A stretch of DNA of 64,000 bases from Butyrivibrio sp. NC2002 (lineage in GTDB: Bacteria; Bacillota; Clostridia; Lachnospirales; Lachnospiraceae): contig NZ_KL370880.1 in NCBI RefSeq assembly GCF_000702265.1, positions 534,635-598,634 of the forward strand, in the 5' to 3' direction. A model generated the notes under the pieces. That model saw nothing but the letters and a program-made list of their open reading frames with translations. It was not told where the DNA came from and made no database searches. Position numbers and translations under genes: made by a program. Positions 57,271 through 64,000 of the stretch are shown here, one piece after another. Positions within the stretch are counted from its first letter, which is position 1; each line of letters opens with the position of its first letter.

Positions 57271-58509
57271 ATGTATTCATTGGACGAAGTGAAAAAAGTA
57301 GATCCTGAAATTGCAGGTCTTATCGAGGAGGAAGTTGAACGTCAGAACAATCACATTGAGCTGATAGCGTCTGAAAACTGGGTTAGTAAGGCAGTTATGG
57401 CTGCCATGGGTAGTCCACTTACCAACAAATATGCGGAAGGACTTCCCGGAAAGCGTTATTATGGTGGCTGCCAGGTTGTTGATAAGGTAGAGAATGTTGC
57501 CATAGAACGTGCCAAGGAACTCTTTAAATGCGATTATGCGAATGTACAGCCTCATTCAGGTGCGCAGGCCAATCTTGCAGTACAGTTTGCTCTTCTTAAA
57601 CCCGGTGATACAATTCTTGGTATGAACCTTAGTCAGGGTGGACATCTTTCACACGGAAGCCCGGCTAATATTTCCGGTACATACTACAATGTAGTTTCAT
57701 ACGGTGTTGACGACAATGGCTTTATCGACTACGACGAAGTCAAGAAGCTTGCCATCGAACATAAACCTAAGCTTATAATTGCCGGTGCCTCTGCTTACTG
57801 CAGAATAATAGATTTTGCCAAATTCAGAGAGGCAGCAGATGCCTGTGGTGCAGTTCTTATGGTTGATATTGCACATATTGCCGGACTTGTTGCAGCAGGT
57901 GTTCATCCCAGTCCGTTCCCTTATGCTGATGTTGTTACGACAACAACTCATAAGACATTAAGAGGACCGAGAGGCGGTCTTATCCTCTGGAATCAGGCTG
58001 CGCAGGATAAATTCAAATTCAATAAGGCAGTATTTCCCGGAATCCAGGGCGGCCCTCTTGAGCATGTAATAGCTGCCAAGGCTGTCTGCTTCAAGGAAGC
58101 TCTTACACCTGAATTTACAGAATATCAGAAACAGATTGTTAAAAATGCCAAGGCTTTGAGCGAAGGTCTCATGAAGAGAGGTGTTCAGATTGTTTCAGGC
58201 GGAACAGACAACCATCTTATGCTGATCGACCTTACCAATTTTGATCTTACAGGTAAGGATGTAGAGGCATGGCTTGATGATGCTCACATTACAGCCAATA
58301 AGAACACAATACCCAATGAAAAACAGTCTCCTTTTGTAACAAGCGGCATCAGACTTGGAACACCTGCAGTTACAACAAGAGGCATGAACGAAGAAGATAT
58401 GGATAAAATAGCAGAAGCTATATCTATTGTAATAAAGGGAAAAGGTGAAAAGAACGACGAGGCCAGAGTAATAATCGACGAGCTTACTAAAAAATATCCT
58501 TTGGTTTAA
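57271..58509 (+). CDS. glyA: Serine hydroxymethyltransferase
   Basis: 412-aa PLP enzyme converting serine and THF to glycine and methylene-[17 protein letters not shown] is the typical start, and [15 protein letters not shown] carries the PLP lysine. SD GGAGGAG ahead of ATG. A leader of about 100 nt with a hairpin suggests regulation, class unknown. Confidence 0.96.
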   Translation: MYSLDEVKKVDPEIAGLIEEEVERQNNHIELIASENWVSKAVMAAMGSPLTNKYAEGLPGKRYYGGCQVVDKVENVAIERAKELFKCDYANVQPHSGAQANLAVQFALLKPGDTILGMNLSQGGHLSHGSPANISGTYYNVVSYGVDDNGFIDYDEVKKLAIEHKPKLIIAGASAYCRIIDFAKFREAADACGAVLMVDIAHIAGLVAAGVHPSPFPYADVVTTTTHKTLRGPRGGLILWNQAAQDKFKFNKAVFPGIQGGPLEHVIAAKAVCFKEALTPEFTEYQKQIVKNAKALSEGLMKRGVQIVSGGTDNHLMLIDLTNFDLTGKDVEAWLDDAHITANKNTIPNEKQSPFVTSGIRLGTPAVTTRGMNEEDMDKIAEAISIVIKGKGEKNDEARVIIDELTKKYPLV

Positions 58510-58526
58510 GTCGCGAATTTACAGAC

Positions 58527-58567
58527 AAACACTCCGTTGCAACTATATTTGCAGCGGAGTGTTTTTC
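58527..58567. terminator. Bidirectional terminator after glyA
   Basis: AAACACTCCG and TTGCA on the left pair with TGCAG and CGGAGTGTTT on the right. It also serves the 61-aa gene. Confidence 0.88.
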
Positions 58568-58585
58568 CTTATAAAGTCAAAAACA

Positions 58586-58771
58586 TCATTTAGACATAAC
58601 ATTGTCTGCAATAAGGGCAAGAGTGCTTGATATATCATTAAGCGTCTGTGTCATGTTTTGCAGCATTAATTGTGTCTTTGTTGAATCGGCAATCTGTTCA
58701 GTCTGGAAGCGGTCTGTCATTTCCTTTATACGTTGCTGTTGCAGTGCAGTTACTTCAGATATTCTACTCAT
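58586..58771 (-). CDS. Small coiled-coil protein, 61 aa
   Basis: 61-aa helical protein: SRISEVTALQQQRIKEMTDR, then MLQNMTQTLNDISSTLALI. AAAGGAT lies about 7 bases before ATG 58771. No family recognised. A longer plus-strand frame overlaps it but has no comparable SD. It reads away from the ncRNA unit. Confidence 0.55.
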   Translation of the reverse strand: MSRISEVTALQQQRIKEMTDRFQTEQIADSTKTQLMLQNMTQTLNDISSTLALIADNVMSK

Positions 58772-59118
58772 GATACTTATCCTTTCTTGCTAAAACAATA
58801 ATTAAATGTGAACATTATTTATACCAATATTATCTATCAACTATTCCGTAAAATCTAATGAAATACAAAATATTTACATTATTTTTATCATTTCACCAAA
58901 AACGATCGGATTTTGAAATTTTTGGTATCTGAAACAGTAAAAATATGTATATAAGCGGCTTTTGGGGTTCGAATATTTTATAAAATAATTGTAAAAAAGG
59001 AGTGCTCTTATCGAAATTCTGAATTGTGCAAAAATTATATCGAATATGTACAATTATCAGAAAAACGAATAAGTCAAGATAAATAATCAAAATAATAAAA
59101 GAAAATATGCGAAATGTG
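58772..59118. other. AT-rich gap upstream of the ncRNA
   Basis: 347 bp without a gene. Apart from the 33-bp element near its end and the ncRNA promoter just beyond, I see only AT-rich sequence. Confidence 0.6.
59046..59078 (+). promoter_or_regulatory. 33-bp upstream element, copy B
   Basis: ATGTACAATTA, then AAAACG and GTCAAG at the same spacing as copy A at 51189-51221. Confidence 0.45.
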
Positions 59119-59147
59119 TTGACAAATTAAATGCATAGAGATATACT
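59119..59147 (+). promoter_or_regulatory. Consensus sigma-A promoter for the ncRNA
   Basis: TTGACA (59119-59124), 17 bases, TATACT (59142-59147). Predicted start about 59154; no protein gene follows for over 500 bases. Confidence 0.88.
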
Positions 59148-59443
59148 ACAAACATAACAAAGAACGTTTTAAGTTTTGGAAATACTTCAGCAGGGGCTGA
59201 AAGAAAGGCAGGTACGGTCCAAAGGGAACTTAAGTTTTTAATCAAACGTTTTTATTAAAATTCGGAAAGGAAGGTACAGTCCACCGAGCTAGTTTAGTAA
59301 CCACAACAATAGTGAATGATCCACTACAACGAGTTCAGGTACATGACAATGTGGCGAGATAGTAGCTTTATAGTTCACCACCACAAGCATATGAATGCAA
59401 AGGTTAATGTAAGAACATGCGTTGAGATTTGGAGGTAAGTCCA

Positions 59444-59476
59444 TTGGACAAAGAAACACAATTTGAACAGACGTAA
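59444..59476 (+). CDS. Possible ten-codon ORF inside the ncRNA
   Basis: GGAGG (59431-59435), eight bases, then TTG and nine codons to TAA (59474-59476), peptide MDKETQFEQT. A 15-codon ORF from ATG 59391 ends at a TAA that overlaps the same SD. It may be chance, a leader peptide or part of the RNA fold. Confidence 0.25.
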   Translation: MDKETQFEQT

Positions 59477-59519
59477 GGGCGGGTGCAATGAAAAGATGCA
59501 TTCGCCCTTATGTTTTTTT
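59472..59519 (+). terminator. Terminator of the ncRNA
   Basis: About 16-bp stem, TAAGGGCG with CGCCCTTA at the base and TGCA pairs above, nine-nt loop, seven T. The T run is also the start of hairpin copy 3. Confidence 0.92.
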
Positions 59520-59568
59520 GTTTAATAGGAATTTCCTAATTAAACAAAAAAAACGCTCCGCTATGGAT
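59513..59568. repeat. Dispersed hairpin repeat, copy 3
   Basis: TTTTTTTGTTTAATAGGAA on the left, TTCCTAATTAAACAAAAAAA on the right with one bulge, then the 16-bp tail ACGCTCCGCTATGGAT identical to copy 1. It abuts the ncRNA terminator. Confidence 0.82.
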
Positions 59569-59590
59569 TCATTTTTTAGATTCCGGAGAA

Positions 59591-59610
59591 AAACACAATA
59601 TTTTGTGTTT
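59591..59610. promoter_or_regulatory. Palindrome upstream of the GH3-like gene
   Basis: AAACACAA-N4-TTGTGTTT, a perfect 8-bp inverted repeat about 100 bases before the gene; a candidate operator. Confidence 0.4.
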
Positions 59611-59709
59611 GATTAGACTATAAATGGTAGTAATAGTGTTTTTGCTGTGGTAAAATATAACCAGTGAAAGGTGTTGGCATAAATGAGGGGATGCCCGCCG
59701 GGAGGTTGT

Positions 59710-60996
59710 ATGGAAAATAGGAATACAGGATACGAGACTGAGCGCGATGAAAGAAGAGAGATTCGAAGGCAGCGAAGGATTAGAAGCCAGATAATCGCTT
59801 ATGTTCTGGCCGGAATTGTGTTTGTATGTCTTGTTTTTGGAGGGGCACTTGCGATAAGGGGAATAGGCAGTGCTCTGATAAGTTTAAATTCCGCTGCTGC
59901 TTTGGCTTCAACTGAGGAAGCATCTGTAGAAGCGGAGGATGTGGCAGCTACATCACCTATGGATATTTCTGTTGATGTAGCAGTTCAGGAGACAGATGTT
60001 CTTGATGGTATCGTGGATACCTGCATTTCATCCATGCCGCTTGAGGATAAAGTTGCCGGATTGTTTTTTATAGCTCCGGAACAGCTTACGGGAGTTGAAG
60101 CTGTTATCAAGGCAGGAACAGCAACCCAGGATGCGCTGATGGCTTATCCTGTCGGAGGATTGTTTTATACATCTAAAAACATGAAGGATGAAGCACAGTT
60201 ATCAGAGATGATCGCTTCTACTAAAGAAATGAGTAAGTATCCACTTTTCGTTGGAACCTGTGAAGTTGGTGGAAGCAGCAGTCAGATAGCCAACGCACTT
60301 GGACTTGGAATGCCGCAGAGTCCGTCAGAACTTGCAGCTACTGGCAATGCTGATGAAGCATATAATACCGCAAATACTGTTTCGGATTATATGAATAAAT
60401 ACGGCTTTAATACTAATCTGGGGATCAACGCTAATCTCTCTGAAGGGGAAACATCTTTTGGAACAGATTCGCAGGTTGCTTCTATGATGATCGGGCAGAC
60501 TGTTTCAGGACTTAAGAATTTTGGCGTCAATGCATGCCTTCAGTATTTCCCTCAGATGTCTGATGATGGATCATCTATTGATGATCTTGCCTCAAGGCTT
60601 GAACCGTTCAAGGCAGGAATAGACGCCGGTGCGCCGATGATAATGGTGTGCACAGCTCCTTCGCAGGGAGTTACGGGAGATGATACTCCTTCGTGTCTGA
60701 GTTCTGTGATCATGCAGGATGTGCTGAGGAACCAACTTGGCTTTAACGGTATAATAATTACAGATTCACTTAATGACGGTAATATAACTGAGAAATATTC
60801 TGCAGGTGATGCTGCAATAGCTGCAATAAATGCAGGAGCTGATATGATATTTATTCCTTCGGATTTTACAGAGGCTTATACAGCTCTTCTTACAGCAGTT
60901 CAGAATGGGACGATCAGCGAGGATAGAATAAATGAATCCCTGCACAGGATATACAGAGTAAAATATGCTGACAAAGCGGCTGAAATAGCTGAATGA
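59710..60996 (+). CDS. Membrane-anchored GH3-like protein, degenerate active site
   Basis: 428 aa from ATG 59710 (GGGAGG only four bases ahead; ATG 59683 is the longer alternative). N-terminal charged part, one membrane helix (about 30-55), then a GH3 N-terminal barrel like beta-N-acetylhexosaminidase. The sites that should be KHFPGHG and DQEGG read LQYFPQMSDDG and TCEVGG, so the general acid/base and substrate residues are lost; the nucleophile region IIITDSLNDG remains. Probably a catalytically impaired or repurposed binding protein outside the cell. Confidence 0.82.
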   Translation: MENRNTGYETERDERREIRRQRRIRSQIIAYVLAGIVFVCLVFGGALAIRGIGSALISLNSAAALASTEEASVEAEDVAATSPMDISVDVAVQETDVLDGIVDTCISSMPLEDKVAGLFFIAPEQLTGVEAVIKAGTATQDALMAYPVGGLFYTSKNMKDEAQLSEMIASTKEMSKYPLFVGTCEVGGSSSQIANALGLGMPQSPSELAATGNADEAYNTANTVSDYMNKYGFNTNLGINANLSEGETSFGTDSQVASMMIGQTVSGLKNFGVNACLQYFPQMSDDGSSIDDLASRLEPFKAGIDAGAPMIMVCTAPSQGVTGDDTPSCLSSVIMQDVLRNQLGFNGIIITDSLNDGNITEKYSAGDAAIAAINAGADMIFIPSDFTEAYTALLTAVQNGTISEDRINESLHRIYRVKYADKAAEIAE

Positions 60997-61020
60997 TATA
61001 AGGATTTTATGACATAAAAA

Positions 61021-61070
61021 CGCCCTTGGCATACAACCTATGATTGTACGTCAAGGGCGCATTTTTTCTT
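61021..61070. terminator. Bidirectional terminator
   Basis: CGCCCTTG and further pairs (61021-61036) face CAAGGGCG (61052-61059), long stem with one mismatch, then a TTTTTTC run. Confidence 0.88.
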
Positions 61071-61072
61071 TT

Positions 61073-61864
61073 TTATACGAAAGAATCCAGAATAGATGAA
61101 ATATCTGAATTAAAGCTTCCGTTTGCAGAGTAGGTCTTACTTTGCGAAGCTGCATGGGTTGCGGAAGATTCTATAAGCGAAGCTGCCGATGAAATCTGAT
61201 ATCCATAGCCGCTTCTTGAACCCATAACATTTTTAACAGACTCCATACCCGCTTCTTTCATTTTATCTTTATCAAGAGAAAGCTTGCCATTATCGCCAAC
61301 ATTTATTCCGATTGCCGACAGCTCTGTCTTAAACGAATTGGTTATTTTCTGCATGTATGATGCCCTGGTGGAAGTAGTTGTATCAGATGCATCTGACGCA
61401 GCTGAAATAAGGCTGTTGTAATTTTTTACAAAGCTCGAAACGGCGCTGGTTATTTTACTTGTATTGTAGTCGAATACCTTTTGGGTTGATCCATCTTCAC
61501 CCTTGATGTCCTGCCATTCTTTTTCATAGACGGATTTACTTGATGAATCTGTGAGCTTACTTATATCGGACTGAACATCTTTCGCAGTCTGCGCCATAGA
61601 TGAGTATTTTTTTGACTCATTACTCTTTGAGCTCGCAGCAGATCTTTCAGCTTTATCTTCCTTTGTTTTAGAAGTTGCTGAGCTGTTTTCAGAGTCTATT
61701 TTTTTATAATATGCTGATACAAGCTTTCCATAACTGCCATTTTTTATTGAAGAATAATCCGACAACATACCGGAGAGATTACCAAGATAATTCCCGGAAG
61801 ATGTGGATGGTGCTGACATACTGGAAAATAAGGTGGAATAATCCATATTTACGTTAATTCCCAT
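61073..61864 (-). CDS. FliD-like (flagellar cap) family protein
   Basis: 263 aa from ATG 61864, set by AAAGGAG with eight-base spacing. The C-terminal half (KITSAVSSFVKNYNSLISAA, then LSAIGINVGDNGKLSLDKDK) matches the end of FliD, the hook-associated protein 2. The N-terminal half is Ser-rich and lacks the FliD D0 start. No flagellar gene is near. Likely a surface or filament-related protein of unknown role. Confidence 0.7.
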   Translation of the reverse strand: MGINVNMDYSTLFSSMSAPSTSSGNYLGNLSGMLSDYSSIKNGSYGKLVSAYYKKIDSENSSATSKTKEDKAERSAASSKSNESKKYSSMAQTAKDVQSDISKLTDSSSKSVYEKEWQDIKGEDGSTQKVFDYNTSKITSAVSSFVKNYNSLISAASDASDTTTSTRASYMQKITNSFKTELSAIGINVGDNGKLSLDKDKMKEAGMESVKNVMGSRSGYGYQISSAASLIESSATHAASQSKTYSANGSFNSDISSILDSFV

Positions 61865-62137
61865 AGATATCACTCCTTTGACCTTTGGAACATTGTTCCC
61901 GAAAAGACAGCGTCCATGCTGTCTGCATAATATCTCTAATTAATTTTTATCCCAAGTATATGTTTTTTTCAAATGAAAAGATAATTAATATGATGAAGAA
62001 TGTGTAAAAGTATGCGCTTTTTCGGAATGTTTACAGATTGTATCAATAGAAAAATAGAAAGGGTGCGTTTACAATTTCCGCGGTTTTTTGTACAATAGAG
62101 CCGTAGCACCAAAAAACAAAATGAGGTTATATTTTTT
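61865..62137. other. Intergenic region with hairpin
   Basis: Contains GACAGC-N6-GCTGTC (61906-61923) in the leader of the FliD-like gene and the next promoter; nothing else. Confidence 0.5.
62068..62096 (+). promoter_or_regulatory. Promoter for the 103-aa gene
   Basis: TTTACA (62068-62073), 17 bases, TACAAT (62091-62096); start about 62103. Confidence 0.75.
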
Positions 62138-62449
62138 ATGTCATCAATTATTCAGGAAGATCAGGTTTTTAATAACGAAGTATCGTTTTGCAGAGTATAT
62201 TCACAGGAAAGCAAGAAGATCCTTGAAGAGAGATTTCTTGCGAACAGAATATCATACTATATAGATTGGCAGAATCAGTCATTTTTTCAGAAATTGTTTG
62301 GAAGAGATAACAGCAAGATCCTGTGCACAATAAGGATCAACAGAGCAGATGTAGAGAGAGCCAGGGATTTGGTTTCAGGGCTTGAAGATATTAAGCTGCG
62401 TGACTTTAGCGACAGAAAAAATAAGAACAAAAATAAGTCCAGAAAGTAG
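62138..62449 (+). CDS. Hypothetical protein, 103 aa, basic tail
   Basis: 103-aa protein with a lysine-rich end (KNKNKNKSRK). The body FCRVYSQESKKILEERFLANRISYYI and CTIRINRADVERARDLV weakly resembles the DUF2007 ferredoxin-like fold (inference). Good promoter and terminator, so it is expressed alone. No sure function. Confidence 0.65.
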   Translation: MSSIIQEDQVFNNEVSFCRVYSQESKKILEERFLANRISYYIDWQNQSFFQKLFGRDNSKILCTIRINRADVERARDLVSGLEDIKLRDFSDRKNKNKNKSRK

Positions 62450-62456
62450 TGTTGTC

Positions 62457-62493
62457 GGCCTTCGGAGCAGTTTGTTTCCGGAGGTCTTTTTTT
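62457..62493 (+). terminator. Terminator after the 103-aa gene
   Basis: GGCCTTCGG pairs with CCGGAGGTC (two G-T pairs), then seven T. Confidence 0.85.
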
Positions 62494-62597
62494 GGCAGAG
62501 AACTCGCTGAAGCTTTATAAGCATACAGAATAGCTCCTGTTAGGTCCTGCCATCATAAAACATAGACATTGAACGGAATAAAAAAGAAGGAAAGATA

Positions 62598-63845
62598 ATG
62601 TATAAGAAGCCATTTAAAAGCAACAATAAAGATAATACAAAAAATACTAAAACTACCAAAGCTAATAATACTACCAAAACTCCAAAGAGCAGATGCCCTT
62701 ATTCTAAAAAATGCGGTGCCTGTCAGATGATAGACACACCCTATAAGAAGCAGCTTGCTATAAAAAAGAAAAGGGTCGAAGAGCTTGTTGGAAAATACGG
62801 AAAAGTGGAAGACTTCATCGAGATGGAGAAGCCTTGGCACTACAGATGCAAGGTTCATGCTGTTTTTACGCATGATAGAAAAGGGAATCCTGTATCCGGT
62901 ATATATAAAGAAGGTTCACATGTGGTTGTTCCGGTAGATGAGTGTTTCCTTGAAAACAGGAAGGCTGACGATATCATCAAAACCATTCGTGGAATGCTTA
63001 AATCATTTAAGATCAAGACCTATGACGAGGATAACGGCTACGGTCTGTTTAGGCATGTACTTATAAGAGTAGGACATAACACTGGGGAGATCATGGTTGT
63101 ACTGGTCCTGACTTCACCGATCCTGCCTTCTAAGAATAACTTTGTAAAGGCTCTTCTTAAAGAGCATCCTGAGATCACTACAATTGTCATAAATGTAAAC
63201 GACAAGCATACAAGTATGATCCTGGGAGATAAGGAAAAAACAATCTATGGTCCCGGATTTATTTATGATACTGTTTGCGGAATGAAGTTTAAGATTTCAC
63301 CTAAATCTTTTTATCAGGTCAATCCTGTTCAGACAGAAAAGCTTTATTCCAAAGCGGTTGAGCTTGCAGGACTTACCGGAAAAGAAACAGTTCTTGACTG
63401 CTATTGCGGCGTGGGAACGATAGGTATAATTGCGAGCCCTCATGCAGGTGAAGTTATCGGAGTTGAACTTAACAGAGATGCTGTTAAGGATGCAAGATTA
63501 AATGCAAGAATTAACGAAATAAAGAATATAACAGTTTATGAAAATGATGCCGGCAAATTCATGGTACAGATGGCTGAGTCAGGGGACAAAGCTGACGTTG
63601 TATTTATGGATCCTCCAAGATCAGGATCTACTGAGGTTTTCCTGAATTCAATGTTCACACTTAACCCCGACAGAATAGTTTATATTTCCTGCAGCCCTGA
63701 TTCGCTTGCAAATGATCTAGCGATAATAACTAAAAATGGTTACAAGGCAGAACGTATCATTCCTGTGGATATGTTCCCTTTCACCAGGTCAGTTGAAACA
63801 GTAGTCCTTTTGACTAGGACCAAAGGGACGACGTCAGAAGGCTAA
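62598..63845 (+). CDS. rlmD: 23S rRNA (uracil-C5)-methyltransferase, RlmD/RumA type
   Basis: 415-aa RNA m5U methyltransferase. A low-complexity Lys/Thr/Asn N-terminus (about 1-33) precedes the [4Fe-4S] ligands in CPYSKKCGACQM, but no TRAM domain is seen. The SAM domain has VLDCYCGVGTIGI and DPPRSGSTEV; the catalytic Cys lies in YISCSPDSLANDL. The 1939 and 747 sites in 23S rRNA are the family targets; which one is uncertain. Confidence 0.88.
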   Translation: MYKKPFKSNNKDNTKNTKTTKANNTTKTPKSRCPYSKKCGACQMIDTPYKKQLAIKKKRVEELVGKYGKVEDFIEMEKPWHYRCKVHAVFTHDRKGNPVSGIYKEGSHVVVPVDECFLENRKADDIIKTIRGMLKSFKIKTYDEDNGYGLFRHVLIRVGHNTGEIMVVLVLTSPILPSKNNFVKALLKEHPEITTIVINVNDKHTSMILGDKEKTIYGPGFIYDTVCGMKFKISPKSFYQVNPVQTEKLYSKAVELAGLTGKETVLDCYCGVGTIGIIASPHAGEVIGVELNRDAVKDARLNARINEIKNITVYENDAGKFMVQMAESGDKADVVFMDPPRSGSTEVFLNSMFTLNPDRIVYISCSPDSLANDLAIITKNGYKAERIIPVDMFPFTRSVETVVLLTRTKGTTSEG

Positions 63846-64000
63846 CACTGTCCATGCGATAGCTGTCTGCGATTGGCAAGTCCGGAAGGACGAGGACAGA
63901 GCAGAACTTCCTTGTGAAATAGTGGTGAGACATGACAAGCGCATAACCAAATCGATTTACTTATCTGAGATTATTCTAGTTACCACGGCTGGCCATCCAG
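63846..64000. other. Unassigned end of window
   Basis: Pairings CTGTCC...GGACAG and GTCC-GGAA-GGAC hint at a structured RNA; one frame is also open to the end without a clear start. I cannot assign it. Confidence 0.3.

Larger units (their letters stand above)
59154..59519 (+). ncRNA. Putative structured noncoding RNA, about 365 nt
   Basis: Bounded by a consensus promoter and a strong terminator, with no long ORF. Nested stems are seen: AACGTTT (59163-59169) with AAACGTT (59244-59250), TTAAGTTTT (59169-59177; its first base is shared with the end of the first stem) with GGAACTTAA (59225-59233), and TTCAG with CTGAA around CAGGGG (59186-59201). A direct repeat, GAAAGGCAGGTACGGTCC (59203-59220) and GAAAGGAAGGTACAGTCC (59265-59282), matches at 16 of 18 bases; AGGTAC recurs near 59337. 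It does not look like tmRNA, RNase P, SRP or 6S RNA. The raiA RNA class is one to test. A ten-codon ORF with a good SD lies near its 3' end. Confidence 0.7.

Noticed and set aside
58602..58793. 63-aa plus-strand ORF opposite the coiled-coil protein
   Set aside because: No SD and a cysteine-rich shadow composition; the reverse-strand gene has a good SD.
59289..59501. 70-aa reverse-strand ORF in the ncRNA
   Set aside because: It lies opposite a promoter-to-terminator unit and shows no SD or recognised family.
59154..59519. tmRNA, RNase P, SRP or 6S RNA
   Set aside because: None of their conserved core sequences is visible.
63922..64000. Gene starting at GTG 63922
   Set aside because: No SD and no recognisable product before the window ends.

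Overview
The window reads as a stretch of core chromosome from a low-GC, anaerobic Gram-positive bacterium, most likely a Lachnospiraceae member near Butyrivibrio or Pseudobutyrivibrio (inference). The clues are a six-cysteine SCIFF peptide with its radical-SAM maturase, a MurE carrying the meso-diaminopimelate motif DNPR, a SigH-type sigma factor, DUF5721 and DUF1653 proteins, and AT-rich intergenic DNA with strong sigma-A promoters. No rRNA, tRNA, phage, insertion sequence or CRISPR array was seen.

Layout. 1-2.6 kb: end of a MATE exporter, a HAD phosphatase, a CNNM/CorC membrane protein. 2.7-6.8 kb: SCIFF ranthipeptide precursor, an internal terminator, its maturase and a fused SecDF. 6.9-12.6 kb: recJ, murE, priA. 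12.7-14.0 kb: a reverse-strand DUF5067-like lipoprotein. 14.2-18.9 kb: def-fmt-yugP-rsmB-rlmN. 19.1-26.4 kb: DUF1846 protein, an unknown protein, a repeat-rich gap, a CarD regulator, a chemoreceptor (reverse), an AlaX-type editing protein with an apparently leaderless start, and azlCD. 26.5-33.7 kb: ispF-cysS-mrnC-rlmB-sigH, then rpmE-DUF1385-prmC-prfA. 33.7-36.8 kb: Hpt protein, DUF5721, DegV, DUF1294 and an orphan LytTR regulator. 36.9-43.4 kb: arginine biosynthesis, argG reading away from argC-GNAT-argJ-argB-argD, with ArgR-like boxes between them. 43.4-51.7 kb: an orphan solute-binding protein, lipoprotein ComEA, a response regulator-kinase-GerMN lipoprotein operon, ComEC and a small secreted protein. 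51.8-58.5 kb: ACT protein, holA, DUF1653, a glycosyltransferase, a PAP2 phosphatase, a diacylglycerol kinase and glyA. 58.6-64 kb: a 61-aa protein, a promoter-to-terminator unit that looks like a structured noncoding RNA of about 365 nt, a degenerate GH3 protein, a FliD-like protein, a small unknown protein and RlmD.

The least explained parts are the putative ncRNA at 59154-59519, with 18-nt internal repeats and a ten-codon ORF behind a strong ribosome binding site; a 33-bp element shared between its upstream region and that of the small secreted protein at 51325; and a dispersed hairpin family with three copies (21.3, 42.1 and 59.5 kb). The SCIFF operon is a known type of system, but its tight link to SecDF and its internal attenuator are worth attention. 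Many starts were moved downstream of the longest open frame where a Shine-Dalgarno (SD) sequence decides.
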